Below are positions 26,149-34,663 of a DNA stretch of 64,000 nucleotides, piece after piece. Positions within the stretch are counted from its first letter, which is position 1, and each line of letters starts with the position of its first letter. A model generated the notes under the pieces. The model searched no databases. It was not told the origin of the DNA and worked only from the letters and a program-made list of their open reading frames with translations. The translations under genes were made by a program, and so were the position numbers. Source of the stretch: Streptomyces sp. HUAS YS2 (lineage in GTDB: Bacteria > Actinomycetota > Actinomycetes > Streptomycetales > Streptomycetaceae); contig NZ_CP137573.1 of the NCBI RefSeq assembly GCF_033343995.1, forward strand, positions 1,860,001 to 1,924,000. Direction: 5' to 3'.

Positions 26149-26191
26149 ACGGGATGGCTCCCATTCCCCAAGGGCGCGATGGAGTGGAAAC

Positions 26192-27112
26192 GTGAAGCTG
26201 ACGGAGAAGATCGTCGTGGTGGCGGGGGCGACCGGCCTGCAGGGCAGGGCCGTGACGCATCACCTGCTCCGGGACGGCTGGCAGGTGCGCGCACTGACGC
26301 GCGACCCGAACGGGGCACCGGCCGAAGCGCTGGCGCGGGCCGGCGCACAGGTGGTGCGGGCGCAGATGGAGGACGCCGACTCCCTCACCGCCGCGGCCGA
26401 GGGCGCCTGGGGCCTGTTCAGCGTCCAGCCCACGGTCGGCTCGCCCGGCACGGCACCGGACTTCACCGCCGAGGACGAGGTGCGCTGGGGCGTGAACGTC
26501 GCCGAGGCCGCACGCGCCGCCGGCATCGGGCACTTCGTCTTCACGTCGGTCGCCGAAGCAGACCGGCACCTGGAGGAGAAGGTTCCGGTGAACCTGGTCA
26601 GCAAGTGGCGGATCGAGCAGCACATCGCCTCGCTCGGCCTGCCCGTGACGATCCTCAGGCCGGTGTCCTTCATGGAGAACTTCACCGGTGGATACGCGCT
26701 GCGGAACGGAAATCTGTCCACCGGGCTCGCGCCGGAGGTCCCGCAGCAGATCATGGCCGTCGACGACGTCGGCGCCGTCGCCGCGCTGGCGTTCTCCCGG
26801 CCGACGGAGTGGATCGGCCGGCAGGTCTCCCTGGCCGGGGACGAACTCACGCCGGTTCAGATCGCCGCGGCCATCGGGAAGTCGCTCGGCATACCGCTGC
26901 CCTACGTGCAGATCCCGATCGAGACGATCCGGGCCCTGAGTGAAGACTTCGCCTACGCCAACGAGTGGCTCAACACCCTCGGCTACCGCGCCGACATTCC
27001 CGCCACCCGGAGGATCCACCCCGCCGCGATGGACTTCGACACCTGGCTGGAGCGCACCGGCGCGTCCCAGATCGCCGCGTTCCTGGACTCCACGCGCCCC
27101 GCAGGGACATGA
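26192..27112 (+). CDS. NmrA-family NAD(P)-binding protein
   Basis: 306 residues. The atypical short-chain dehydrogenase fold begins KIVVVAGATGLQGRAVTHHL with the GxxGxxG nucleotide loop. ALTRDPNG follows, and the usual catalytic YxxxK is replaced by a VNLVSKWRIEQHI segment, as in NmrA-like sensors and quinone reductases. GTG 26192 has GGAG 6 nt upstream. It is divergent from tetR and shares its operator region. It probably reduces or senses a redox substrate; the substrate is unknown. Confidence 0.88.
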   Translation: MKLTEKIVVVAGATGLQGRAVTHHLLRDGWQVRALTRDPNGAPAEALARAGAQVVRAQMEDADSLTAAAEGAWGLFSVQPTVGSPGTAPDFTAEDEVRWGVNVAEAARAAGIGHFVFTSVAEADRHLEEKVPVNLVSKWRIEQHIASLGLPVTILRPVSFMENFTGGYALRNGNLSTGLAPEVPQQIMAVDDVGAVAALAFSRPTEWIGRQVSLAGDELTPVQIAAAIGKSLGIPLPYVQIPIETIRALSEDFAYANEWLNTLGYRADIPATRRIHPAAMDFDTWLERTGASQIAAFLDSTRPAGT

Positions 27113-27227
27113 CGCGTGAGCGCCCGCCCACACAGCATCCGTTCCGGCGTCCCTCGCGGTGCGGGAGCCGGGGCCGGGGTCGCCGGACTCTGCCCCGACT
27201 ACTGGCCCGACCCGGCCAACTCGGCGT

Positions 27228-27521
27228 TCAGCCTTGGGACTTGAGCTCCTCCAGGCCAGGTGCCACCAGCAGGGGCGTGAACTCCACCACCTGATGCTCT
27301 GCCACGCCGTTGAGCAGATACGGATCGGTCGCCAGCAACCGGTCGACCTCCTCCGATGACATCCCCGGCACGAGATAGACGCCCCCGACCCACTCCGGCC
27401 GACGGCCGGCCACCAGCAGCAACTGTCGCGAGATCAGGTCGGTCAACCACTCGCCATGGGCCGGCCTCCACCGATCCACCTCGTCGAGCGGCGCTGTGTA
27501 CGACACCGTGACAACGAACAT
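27228..27521 (-). CDS. YciI-family small protein
   Basis: 97 residues. The YciI ferredoxin-like fold is seen in MFVVTVSYTAPLDEVDRWRP and AHGEWLTDLISRQLLLVAGR, with the conserved His-Glu region and a final VAEHQVVEFTPLL. It is often linked to hydrolytic or dechlorinase-like activity, but the role here is unknown. The ATG at 27521 is clear. It is convergent with the NmrA-like gene. Confidence 0.88.
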   Translation of the reverse strand: MFVVTVSYTAPLDEVDRWRPAHGEWLTDLISRQLLLVAGRRPEWVGGVYLVPGMSSEEVDRLLATDPYLLNGVAEHQVVEFTPLLVAPGLEELKSQG

Positions 27522-27635
27522 CCTCGGACTGTACTGGACCCTCCTGCGGCACTTCGAACCGATTCCCGCGATCGGGAGAGCAGGACCCAGGGGCTCGTCC
27601 TGCGCCCCGAGACGGCTTGACTTCGTACCTGGCCC

Positions 27636-28009
27636 TCACCCCTCGTACTCCCAGCGCCGCCCCGTAGGCAGGCAGACGACGCGCGGCGCCGTCGGGTCCC
27701 TCCGGGCCAGGTCCCGGGTGTCGGCGCCGCCATCCTGGCGCTGCTCACGTAGACCGGAGTCGCGGACTTGTGGCGGTACTCCGCCAGGGCGCGCAGGTCC
27801 CAGTGGTTGGGGAAGGAGTGGCTGGCCACGATCGCCGTGAGCGGCGGCAGCTCCGCCACGGTGAGGCCCAGCGGTTAGCCCCGGCGCACGTGCCACCGCT
27901 CGGTGAAGAACGGGTCGGTCAGCACCGCGCAGCCGTGCATCTCGATCAGGACGCACGAGTTGGCCACCCGGGTGACGGCGAGCGTCGCGGATTCGGTGTC
28001 GTTGTTCAT
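27636..28009 (-). pseudogene. decayed metallo-beta-lactamase-fold hydrolase
   Basis: From ATG 28009 it reads LAVTRVANSCVLIEMHG, AVLTDPFFTERWHV, then a TAA at 27875-27877. The same frame continues LTVAELPPLTAIVASHSFPN then HWDLRALAEYRHK, which matches the first strand region and HxHxDH site of MBL-fold proteins, already degraded. Near 27740 the frame is lost. A C-terminus-like end (RVVCLPTGRRWEYEG) appears in another frame and stops at 27636. Internal stop, frameshift and missing middle show it is dead. The flanking YciI gene shares its strand. Confidence 0.75.
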
Positions 28010-28024
28010 GCGGCCACCCTGCGG

Positions 28025-28042
28025 CTTAATGTGCACATGAAG
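28025..28042. promoter_or_regulatory. palindrome overlapping the merR start
   Basis: CTTAATGTGCACATGAAG matches its own reverse complement at 16 of 18 positions with a perfect ATGTGCACAT core. It covers the merR ATG (28037) and lies 16 bp from the start of the dead hydrolase gene, so a MerR dimer bound here would control both directions. Confidence 0.6.
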
Positions 28043-28507
28043 TCAACCGACACCGAACACCCCATGGCGATCGGCGAGTTGGCTGATCGCTTCGGCCTGG
28101 CCACGCATGTGCTGCGGCACTGGGAGAGTGTCGGACTGCTGGCCCCCGTGCGGGACGCGGGCGGCCGGCGCCGCTACGGGCCGCCCGACCTGGAGCGCGT
28201 GGCGCTGATCCTCATGGCCAAGGAAGCGGGCCTGGGCCTCGAAGCGGTCCGCGAACTCTTCTCCACGGGCGATCCGATGGATCACGCCGACCTGCTGCGC
28301 CGCCATGTGGCCGAACTGGAACGCCGCATCGAGCGCGCCCGGGCGGCCAAGGAACTCGTTCAGCACGCCTTGGACTGTCCGATCGCCTTCCACGAGTGCC
28401 CGCACGCCCGCGCCCGTATAGCGGCCCGCATCCCGCCGGCCCAGGGCGGGGAGGCACGGCCTTCGGCATCCGTGCCGGTTCCCCCGGGCTCGCGCGGGGA
28501 GCCCTGA
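28037..28507 (+). CDS. MerR-family regulator
   Basis: 156 residues. The N-terminal MerR winged helix (AIGELADRFGLATHVLRHWE, then GLLAPVRDAGGRRRYGPPDL) is followed by a coiled dimerisation helix (LLRRHVAELERRIERARAAK) and a short C-terminal region with Cys and His (LDCPIAFHECPHAR) that could bind metal or thiol-reactive ligands. The ATG at 28037 lies inside a palindrome. Its divergent target is now a pseudogene, so it may be orphaned. Confidence 0.9.
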   Translation: MKSTDTEHPMAIGELADRFGLATHVLRHWESVGLLAPVRDAGGRRRYGPPDLERVALILMAKEAGLGLEAVRELFSTGDPMDHADLLRRHVAELERRIERARAAKELVQHALDCPIAFHECPHARARIAARIPPAQGGEARPSASVPVPPGSRGEP

Positions 28508-28535
28508 TCCCCCGTCCGGGTCAGGAACCGCGCCG

Positions 28536-28578
28536 CCCCCTCGGCTCCCTGTCGGCGGGCGCTGTTACCTTCGGCGGC
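28536..28578 (+). promoter_or_regulatory. probable leaderless promoter
   Basis: A GC-rich block ends in TTACCTT (28565-28571), a plausible -10 box 7-8 nt before the ATG at 28579. That gene has no ribosome site, so a leaderless transcript starting at or beside the ATG is likely. The block resembles 24570-24612 in 35 or so of 43 positions. Confidence 0.45.
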
Positions 28579-29775
28579 ATGACGGATTCCCTGCTGAGCG
28601 TGCTGCGGGAGCGGCCGCGGCTGGCCGAGCTCGCGGCGTTCCCCTTCAACTTCGACCTCGCCCGTGCCGACCACGGCGAAGAGGTCGTGCTCGTCTCCGG
28701 CGCGTCGCTGGAGCCGATCGCCGGGGACGACACGGGCGGCACGTACTTCCTGTGCGACGGGACGGCCGTGCTCTACGCCTCGTCCGAGGGCGAGGCAGGG
28801 CTGCTCGGGGAGAGCGTCACGGACGCGCTGGAGATCCTGATCGGGCTGCCGGGCTGGTGGGACGTGCTGCATCCGGACGCGGACGCGCGCGAGGCGGTGC
28901 AGCTCCCCTACGCGCCGGAGCTGGACACGATGCGAGCCGAGCTGCGGGCGGGACTCGGGCTTCCGGAGCGCTCGCCCGAGGAGCTGCTCGCCCGGCTGCA
29001 CGGCACGCTGCTGCGCACGGAGCCGGGGTACGTGCTCCTGAACGCCGAGGAGGGGCTGGCGTACGAGCTGCTCGACGATCTGCCCCGGCCGACGCTGCGG
29101 GAGCAGGTCCTCGCGGCCGGGCTGCCGGACAAGCCGGAGCTCGGTGAATTGCCGGATGAGGGCGACGAGTTCGGGTGGGTCGCCGTGGCGGCTCGGGCCG
29201 GGCTCACGGCCGAGGCGCGGATCCGGCTGATCCGGCTCCTGGACGACACCGGGCCGGACGCGGTGCGGCTGCGCCGGATCGTGGAGGGCCTGGAGGCGGT
29301 GGGCGATCCGGGGCACGCGGCCCGCGCCCAGCGGCTGTTCCTCTCTCTTCAGGACACGGCACTCGCACGCGGCGCCGCCAGCCGCATCCTGGCGCGGCTC
29401 GAACGGCTCGCGGGCGACCACGCGGCGGCCCGGCGGGCCCTCGACCGTGCGGTGACCGCGCTCGACGCCCCGCCACTGCCGCCTTCCGTCCCGCCGGTCC
29501 CCGGCCAGGAGGAGCTGGGCCTCGGCCTGCCGGAGCCGGTCGGTGACACCTCGGCCCAGGGCTGGCGGCGGCGCGGGACCGGCCGCATGGTGGCCGAGGA
29601 GTTCCTGCGGCTGGCCCTCGCGGAGGCGGAAGCGGGCCGCGCAAGGCAGGCGCGCGAGGCGCTGGACGAGGCCCGTGCCCTGCTCGACGGCATGACGGGC
29701 CCGAACGGAGACCTCGGCGATCTGTCGCGGCGCGCGGCCTGGGCGGTGCAGGCGCTCCCCCGCACGACGGTCTGA
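28579..29775 (+). CDS. conserved hypothetical protein with TPR-like C-terminal half
   Basis: 398 residues, acidic and soluble. The N-terminal half has an SMI1/KNR4-like feel (FLCDGTAVLYASSEGEAGLL then LIGLPGWWDVLHP) but I cannot assign the family firmly. The C-terminal half is helical with Ala/Arg/Leu repeats (GHAARAQRLFLSLQDTALAR, then DHAAARRALDRAVTAL) suggesting TPR-like hairpins. No ribosome site precedes the ATG; see the leaderless promoter. It is flanked by the merR and HAD genes on the same strand with no clear functional link. Confidence 0.75.
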   Translation: MTDSLLSVLRERPRLAELAAFPFNFDLARADHGEEVVLVSGASLEPIAGDDTGGTYFLCDGTAVLYASSEGEAGLLGESVTDALEILIGLPGWWDVLHPDADAREAVQLPYAPELDTMRAELRAGLGLPERSPEELLARLHGTLLRTEPGYVLLNAEEGLAYELLDDLPRPTLREQVLAAGLPDKPELGELPDEGDEFGWVAVAARAGLTAEARIRLIRLLDDTGPDAVRLRRIVEGLEAVGDPGHAARAQRLFLSLQDTALARGAASRILARLERLAGDHAAARRALDRAVTALDAPPLPPSVPPVPGQEELGLGLPEPVGDTSAQGWRRRGTGRMVAEEFLRLALAEAEAGRARQAREALDEARALLDGMTGPNGDLGDLSRRAAWAVQALPRTTV

Positions 29776-29781
29776 GCGTGA

Positions 29782-29796
29782 CGGGACGGCGTCCCG
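29782..29796. terminator. weak hairpin after the hypothetical gene
   Basis: CGGGACG and CGTCCCG are perfect 7-bp complements around a single G, so only the outer 4-5 pairs can form with a loop. It lies just downstream of the stop at 29775. A possible but weak terminator, without a T tract. Confidence 0.3.
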
Positions 29797-29884
29797 ACAG
29801 CGCGTACGGAGGGGCCTGTTCGGGGGCATCCTCCTGATGATGTACGCCGGCTCACGGGACCGGCGAGAGCCGGGAGGCGATGCG

Positions 29885-30682
29885 GTGAGACGTCGGATGA
29901 TCGCGACGGACCTGGACGGAACCCTGCTGGACTCGGCCGGCCGGATCAGCGCGCGCACCCGCGCGGTGATCGGCCGGCTGCGGGAGGCGGGCTGGCTGCT
30001 GGTGCTGGCCACGGCGCGGCCGGTACGGGCGGTCCGGCCGATCGTCGCCGAACTCGGCCACCAGGCGGTGGTGGTGTGCGGCAACGGCTGCCTCACGTAC
30101 GACTTCGCAGCCGAGGCCGTGGTCGACTACCGGCCGGTGACGACGGAACGCGTCCGGCACGCGCTCGATGTGCTGCGACGGCACGAACCGACCGCCCGGA
30201 TGGGCGCGGAACGCCATCTGGAATTCCTGCTGGAGCACCGGTTCCACGTCCCGGCGTTCGACGCCCTGGACGCGATACGGATGGACGCCCTCGACACCGC
30301 CCTCGACCACACCGGCGTCGGGAAACTCCTGGTCCAGCTCGACGGCGACGCCCTCGACTACCGCGCCCGGATCGCCGCCCGCCTGCCGGAGGGGTACGAG
30401 ATCACCGCCTCGGGCTCCGCGTTCTGCGAGATCACCGTGGAAGGCGTCACGAAGGCCTCGGCCCTCCGCCGCATCGCGCACGCCCACGGCTTCTCCGCCG
30501 CGGACGTCGTCGCCCTCGGCGACATGCCCAACGACCTCCCCGCCCTCGCCTGGGCCGGCACAGGAGTGGCCGTGGCCAACGCCCATCCCGAGGTACTGGC
30601 CGCCGCCGACTTCGTCACGCTCTCGAACGACGAGGACGGCGTGGCCCACCATGTGGAGTTCCTGCTCGACGGCGGTCTCTGA
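29885..30682 (+). CDS. HAD-superfamily Cof-type hydrolase
   Basis: 265 residues. Motif I is ATDLDGTLLDSAGRIS, motif II sits in LVLATARP, the catalytic lysine is in GVTKASALRRIA and motif IV is ALGDMPNDLPALAWA. The cap between is of the C2 type used by Cof/YbjI sugar-phosphate or FMN-like phosphatases. The GTG start at 29885 has GGGAGG 7 nt upstream and gives the usual N terminus. Its substrate is unknown. It stands before the RiPP-type cluster. Confidence 0.92.
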   Translation: MRRRMIATDLDGTLLDSAGRISARTRAVIGRLREAGWLLVLATARPVRAVRPIVAELGHQAVVVCGNGCLTYDFAAEAVVDYRPVTTERVRHALDVLRRHEPTARMGAERHLEFLLEHRFHVPAFDALDAIRMDALDTALDHTGVGKLLVQLDGDALDYRARIAARLPEGYEITASGSAFCEITVEGVTKASALRRIAHAHGFSAADVVALGDMPNDLPALAWAGTGVAVANAHPEVLAAADFVTLSNDEDGVAHHVEFLLDGGL

Positions 30683-30685
30683 GCA

Positions 30686-30703
30686 CGCGCCACACACGGC
30701 GCG
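30686..30703. terminator. hairpin after the HAD gene
   Basis: CGCGCC and GGCGCG are perfect 6-bp arms with a 6-nt ACACAC loop, 3 bp after the HAD stop codon. There is no T tract. It probably ends HAD transcription before the RiPP-type cluster. Confidence 0.45.
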
Positions 30704-30721
30704 GGCGGCTGAAACCCTACC

Positions 30722-30751
30722 TTGCGTACCACTGGTAACGACGCCTACGGT
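30722..30751 (+). promoter_or_regulatory. putative promoter and small dyad of the RiPP-type cluster
   Basis: TTGCGT (30722-30727) and TACGGT (30746-30751) form a HrdB-like -35/-10 pair with an 18-bp spacer, about 30 bp before the small peptide gene. The spacer begins with TACCACTGGTA (30727-30737), whose 5-bp arms are complementary and could bind a repressor. This is pattern-based only. Confidence 0.4.
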
Positions 30752-30779
30752 CAACGCACTTGAGGAACGGGAGGGAACC

Positions 30780-30902
30780 ATGGAGAGCAACAGGGCACCC
30801 GAGGACGACACCCGGGCCAAGCCGGAGATCAAGAAGGTCGCCGTCAAGGACGAGGCCAGGAAGCGCGACCGCCTCACCATCGAGAAGCGGCCCGCGTCCT
30901 GA
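30780..30902 (+). CDS. 40-residue peptide, candidate RiPP precursor
   Basis: 40 residues, beginning MESNRAPEDDTRAKPEIKK and ending TIEKRPAS. A GGGAGGG site lies a few bases upstream of the ATG, so translation is likely. It is highly charged (Lys, Arg, Asp, Glu) with no Cys, Ser/Thr cluster or hydrophobic leader. It directly precedes, by 82 bp, a radical SAM enzyme of the RiPP maturation class, which is the reason to call it a precursor. The core region and modified residues cannot be told. It could instead be a small accessory protein. Confidence 0.6.
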   Translation: MESNRAPEDDTRAKPEIKKVAVKDEARKRDRLTIEKRPAS

Positions 30903-30984
30903 GCGGGCGGGCGTCGGTGTCCGGCGTGGCACCTCGGACGCCGGACATCGACGCCCCGTCCCCGCCCCGCGAGAAGAGGACCGC

Positions 30985-32850
30985 ATGCGCGTTCATCTGG
31001 TGACCATGCCCTGGCAGCCCATCGACCTGCCGTCCCTCCAGATCGGCCTGCTGCACGCCCTCCTCACCCGTACCCGCCCCGGCGACGAGGTCCGCGAGTT
31101 CCACGGCTCGCTCCGCTGGGCCGAGTTCCTGCTCGACCGCACCGACGGCCTGCTGCGGCCCGCCGACCACGTCGAGGTCGGCAGCGACTCGATCTTCGAC
31201 GGGCTCGGCGACTGGGTCTTCTCCGGCGTGCTGTACCAGGACCCCGACTGGGGCGTCGCGACCCTCGCCGCGTACGCGGAGCGACGCGGCATCCCCGTCG
31301 ACAAGGCGCACGCCATGCGCGTGCACGCGGCGGAGTTCGTCGCCCGCAGTGCCGTGGAGATCCTCGTCGACGAGCCGGACGTCGTCGGTTTCACCAGCAC
31401 GTTCATGCAGAACGTCGCCTCGCTCGCGCTCGCCGCCGAGCTGAAGCGCCGACGCCCCGGCCTCACCGTGGTCTTCGGCGGCAGCAACTGCGACGGCCCG
31501 ATGGGCCATGCCCTGCACCGCAACCATCCCTTCGTCGACCACGTGGTGCGCGGCGAGGGCGAGTACGCGTTCCCCGCGCTCCTCGGCCACCTCGACGCCG
31601 GCACCGCGCCCCGCGACGTGCCGGGCCTGTGCTGGTGGGACGACGGGACCTCGCGGGCGAACGAGGAGTCTCGGCGTACGGTCGCCCCGCTCGACATCCC
31701 GTCCCCCGACTACGACGTCTGGGCCGCCGAGGTTGAGGCCTCTCCGGTCGCCCAGTACGTGCGGCCGAAGCTGGTCGTCGAGGGGGCGCGCGGCTGCTGG
31801 TGGGGCGAGAAGCATCACTGCACGTTCTGCGGGCTCAACGGCTCGGCGATGGCCTTCCGCGCGAAGCCCGGCGCGCGGCTGTGGGACGAGGTCGACCGGC
31901 TCGTCAGGCGGCACCGGATCCTCGACGTGGTCACCGTCGACAACATCATCGACATGGCGTACTTCACGGACTTCCTGCCGCGGGCCGCCGACAGCGGCTG
32001 GGACCTGCTCATGCACTACGAGGTCAAGTCCAACCTCACGCCCGAGCAGTTGGCGCTGCTCGCCCGGTCGGGCGCGGTCCACATCCAGCCGGGCATCGAG
32101 AGCCTCAACAACCGCGTCCTCGGGCTCATGGACAAGGGTGTCACCGGCTCGCGCAACGTCCGCACGCTGCGCGAGTGCGCGGATCTGTCGCTGACCTGCA
32201 CGTGGAACTACCTGTACGGATTCCCCGGGGAGACCGCGGCGGACTACGACCCGGTCGTCGCGCAGTTCCCCGCGCTGGTCCACCTCCAGCCGCCGGGCGG
32301 CGCGTTCCGCATCCAACTGGAGCGCTTCAGCCCGCACTTCGCCGACCCGGCGCTGGGCTTCGCGGAGCGCAGCCCGGCCGAGATGTACCGGCACGTGTAC
32401 GACCTGCCCGAGGACGAACTCTGCGATCTGGTCTACCTGTTCGACACTCCGCCGCGCGGCGTCGACGGCCCGGCGGAGGAGCGGCTGGCGCGGGCGGTGG
32501 CCGACTGGCGGGCCGGGCACGCCGGTTCGACGCTGCTGATGGAGTCGGACGAGGACGGCGACGTACTGGTGCACGACCGGCGGACCGGCTGGCCCCGCCG
32601 GACGCACCGGCTGTCCGGCTGGGAGGCCGCGGCGTTCCGGCATTTGGAGCACGGCCGTTCCGGTCCTGCCCTGCACCGGCTGCTCGCCGAGGAGGGGCAG
32701 GAGATCGCTGCGGACCGGGTCACGGAGTGGTTGGACGAGGGGGTCGCGCTGGGGCTGCTGTTCTTCGACGGCCGCTCGTACGTGACGCTGCCGCTGCGGA
32801 ACGCCCCGATCGGCGCGCCCGCGGAAGACATCGAGGCGGTGACCGCATGA
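30985..32850 (+). CDS. RiPP-maturation B12-type radical SAM protein
   Basis: 621 residues. An N-terminal cobalamin-binding-like domain (PDVVGFTSTFMQN, VVFGGSN) precedes the radical SAM core, whose cluster ligands lie in GCWWGEKHHCTFCGLNG (Cys-x7-Cys-x2-Cys). This is the spacing of the rSAM_ocin/RiPP maturation radical SAM protein 1 family. The long C-terminal region includes a winged-helix-like end (HRLLAEEGQEIAADRVTEW). It likely modifies carbon centres of the adjacent peptide, perhaps by methylation. GAGAAGAGGA precedes the ATG. The stop overlaps the next start (ATGA). Confidence 0.9.
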   Translation: MRVHLVTMPWQPIDLPSLQIGLLHALLTRTRPGDEVREFHGSLRWAEFLLDRTDGLLRPADHVEVGSDSIFDGLGDWVFSGVLYQDPDWGVATLAAYAERRGIPVDKAHAMRVHAAEFVARSAVEILVDEPDVVGFTSTFMQNVASLALAAELKRRRPGLTVVFGGSNCDGPMGHALHRNHPFVDHVVRGEGEYAFPALLGHLDAGTAPRDVPGLCWWDDGTSRANEESRRTVAPLDIPSPDYDVWAAEVEASPVAQYVRPKLVVEGARGCWWGEKHHCTFCGLNGSAMAFRAKPGARLWDEVDRLVRRHRILDVVTVDNIIDMAYFTDFLPRAADSGWDLLMHYEVKSNLTPEQLALLARSGAVHIQPGIESLNNRVLGLMDKGVTGSRNVRTLRECADLSLTCTWNYLYGFPGETAADYDPVVAQFPALVHLQPPGGAFRIQLERFSPHFADPALGFAERSPAEMYRHVYDLPEDELCDLVYLFDTPPRGVDGPAEERLARAVADWRAGHAGSTLLMESDEDGDVLVHDRRTGWPRRTHRLSGWEAAAFRHLEHGRSGPALHRLLAEEGQEIAADRVTEWLDEGVALGLLFFDGRSYVTLPLRNAPIGAPAEDIEAVTA

Positions 32851-33323
32851 ACACCACCCTGCCGCTCGGCGCGGGCGGCCGGGCCACTGTGGAGGCGGTG
32901 CGTCTGCTGCGCGAGTGCCAGAGCGCGGCGCGCACGGTCCGCTGGGTCCCGGACACCGAGGCCCTGCCCTTCGACGCCTCGCTGCTGCACCATCTCCCGC
33001 CGCCGGAGTCGGGCGACGCCGCGCGGGCGTGGCGGTCCCGGTACGCGTACGGCCTGTTCTACCACCGGCGCGGCCCGGACTTCGTGACGGTGATGGACCG
33101 CCGCGACCCCGCCGCCTCGGCCCGCTTCACCCTCGACCAGCCGTCGCTGCTCGACGCGTTCCTCGCCGTCCAGGAGCCCACCGAGCTCGACGGGCTCGGC
33201 CCGGCCGGGCGCGAGGCGGTCGAACTGCTCGCGGACGAGCGGCTCGTCCTGGTCACGGACGGCTGGGCGGTGGCCCTGCCGCCGCGGCTGCGCCGCTGGC
33301 CCGTCCCCTGCACGAGCGTCTGA
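32847..33323 (+). CDS. DUF5825-family protein of the RiPP-type cluster
   Basis: 158 residues. It matches the DUF5825 type seen beside RiPP radical SAM genes: TVRWVPDTEALPFDASLLHH, then YAYGLFYHRRGPDFVTVMDR and ERLVLVTDGWAVALP. No catalytic motif is recognised. Translation is coupled to the radical SAM gene by ATGA overlap, so it probably works with it, perhaps as a peptide-recognition or partner protein. Confidence 0.8.
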   Translation: MNTTLPLGAGGRATVEAVRLLRECQSAARTVRWVPDTEALPFDASLLHHLPPPESGDAARAWRSRYAYGLFYHRRGPDFVTVMDRRDPAASARFTLDQPSLLDAFLAVQEPTELDGLGPAGREAVELLADERLVLVTDGWAVALPPRLRRWPVPCTSV

Positions 33324-33326
33324 TCG

Positions 33327-34661
33327 GTGGGGTCGTCGCCCGTCCCGCCCGCGTCGACGACCGGCGCCGCCGACGGCGACGGTCCGGGCGGTCGCGGCGG
33401 ACGCGGCGGTCACGCGCCGTGGCGGGAGCTGCGCCGGCACCGCCCGTTCCTGCTGCTCTGCGGCGAGCAGGCGGCCAGCTCGGTCGGCCGGCAGATCACC
33501 GCACTGGCACTGGCGCTGCTGGCGGTGACCCGGCTGCACGCGGGCCCGTTCGGGGCGTCGGCGCTGCTGGCCCTGACGTACCTCCCCGGCGCCGTACTCA
33601 GTCCGTTCGCCGGCGTGCTCGCGGACCGGGCCCGGCTGCGTGCCCTGGCCGTCACGCTCACGTCGCTCCAGGTGGTGGTCGTCGGCTCGGTCCCGGTGGC
33701 CGGGGCGATGGACCGGCTCGGTCTGCCCCAGTTGTACGTGGTGGCCGCGCTGTCGGGCGCGCTGACCTGGACGCTCGCGGTGGCCCTGCAGGCGGCGCTG
33801 CCCCGGGTCGTGCCGCCGGAGCGGCTGCTCGCCGGCAACTCGGCGCTGACCGGGGCGCGCACGGCGGGTCAGATCGGCGGGCCCGCGCTGGGCGGTGTCC
33901 TCGTCGGATTCGCCGGGGCGGCGCCCGCCCTCCTGGCGGCGGCGGCCGCGTACGCCGTCGAGGCCGCGCTGCTGTTCGCGCTGCCCGCGTCGCTGAACCG
34001 GCCGGCCGTGCCGGCGGCGGCCCGCGGCCCGCGCTTCGCGGCGCTCTGCGAGGGGTTCGCGGTGGTGCGGGCGGAGCCGGTGCTGCGCCGGCAGGTCCTC
34101 GCGGGCGCCGGGTTCAACCTCGGCAGCGGGGCCGCGGACGCGCTCTTCGTGCTGTACGCAGGCCGGGAACTCGCTCTGGCTCCCTGGCAGTTGGGCACGG
34201 TGTACGCGACGTTCAGCGTGGCCACCGTCGGCGGGGTGGCGCTGGCGGGCCGGTTCGCGACGTCGATCGGGCTGTACCGGGCGACCCGGATCTGCGCCCT
34301 GGTCGCGGCGCTCTCGATCTTCCTGGTCCCGGCGGCCTCGCTGGGTCTCGCCTTCCCGGCCCTGCTCGCGTACCAGCTGGTCTTCGGCGGCATGGCGACC
34401 GTCTGGGCCATCTCCATGACGACCACCCAGCAGCTGATCGCCCCGCCCCGGCTGCAGGGCCGGGTCGCGGGCTTCGCCCAGGCGGCGCTGCTGGCCACGG
34501 TGCCGGTCGGTGCGCTGTCCGGGGGCGCGCTGGCGGCCTGGGCGGGCAGCGCCCCGGTGCTGACCGGCGCGGCGGCGACGGCGCTGCTGGCCGCCGCCTC
34601 GTTCTGGCTCCCGCACCGCACCGCGACGGGGCCACGGCCGGACGAGCCGCCCACGGGGTGA
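33327..34661 (+). CDS. MFS exporter of the RiPP-type cluster
   Basis: 444 residues with about twelve hydrophobic segments. The first cytoplasmic loop carries GVLADRARLRAL, the MFS signature. An approximately 35-residue Gly/Asp-rich tail precedes the first helix (PFLLLCGEQAASSVGRQITA). It resembles enterobactin-exporter/macrolide-type MFS pumps. GTG 33327 follows the DUF5825 stop by 3 bp, so all four genes likely form one transcript. It probably exports the modified peptide product. It ends at a strong bidirectional terminator. Confidence 0.88.
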   Translation: MGSSPVPPASTTGAADGDGPGGRGGRGGHAPWRELRRHRPFLLLCGEQAASSVGRQITALALALLAVTRLHAGPFGASALLALTYLPGAVLSPFAGVLADRARLRALAVTLTSLQVVVVGSVPVAGAMDRLGLPQLYVVAALSGALTWTLAVALQAALPRVVPPERLLAGNSALTGARTAGQIGGPALGGVLVGFAGAAPALLAAAAAYAVEAALLFALPASLNRPAVPAAARGPRFAALCEGFAVVRAEPVLRRQVLAGAGFNLGSGAADALFVLYAGRELALAPWQLGTVYATFSVATVGGVALAGRFATSIGLYRATRICALVAALSIFLVPAASLGLAFPALLAYQLVFGGMATVWAISMTTTQQLIAPPRLQGRVAGFAQAALLATVPVGALSGGALAAWAGSAPVLTGAAATALLAAASFWLPHRTATGPRPDEPPTG

Positions 34662-34663
34662 CT

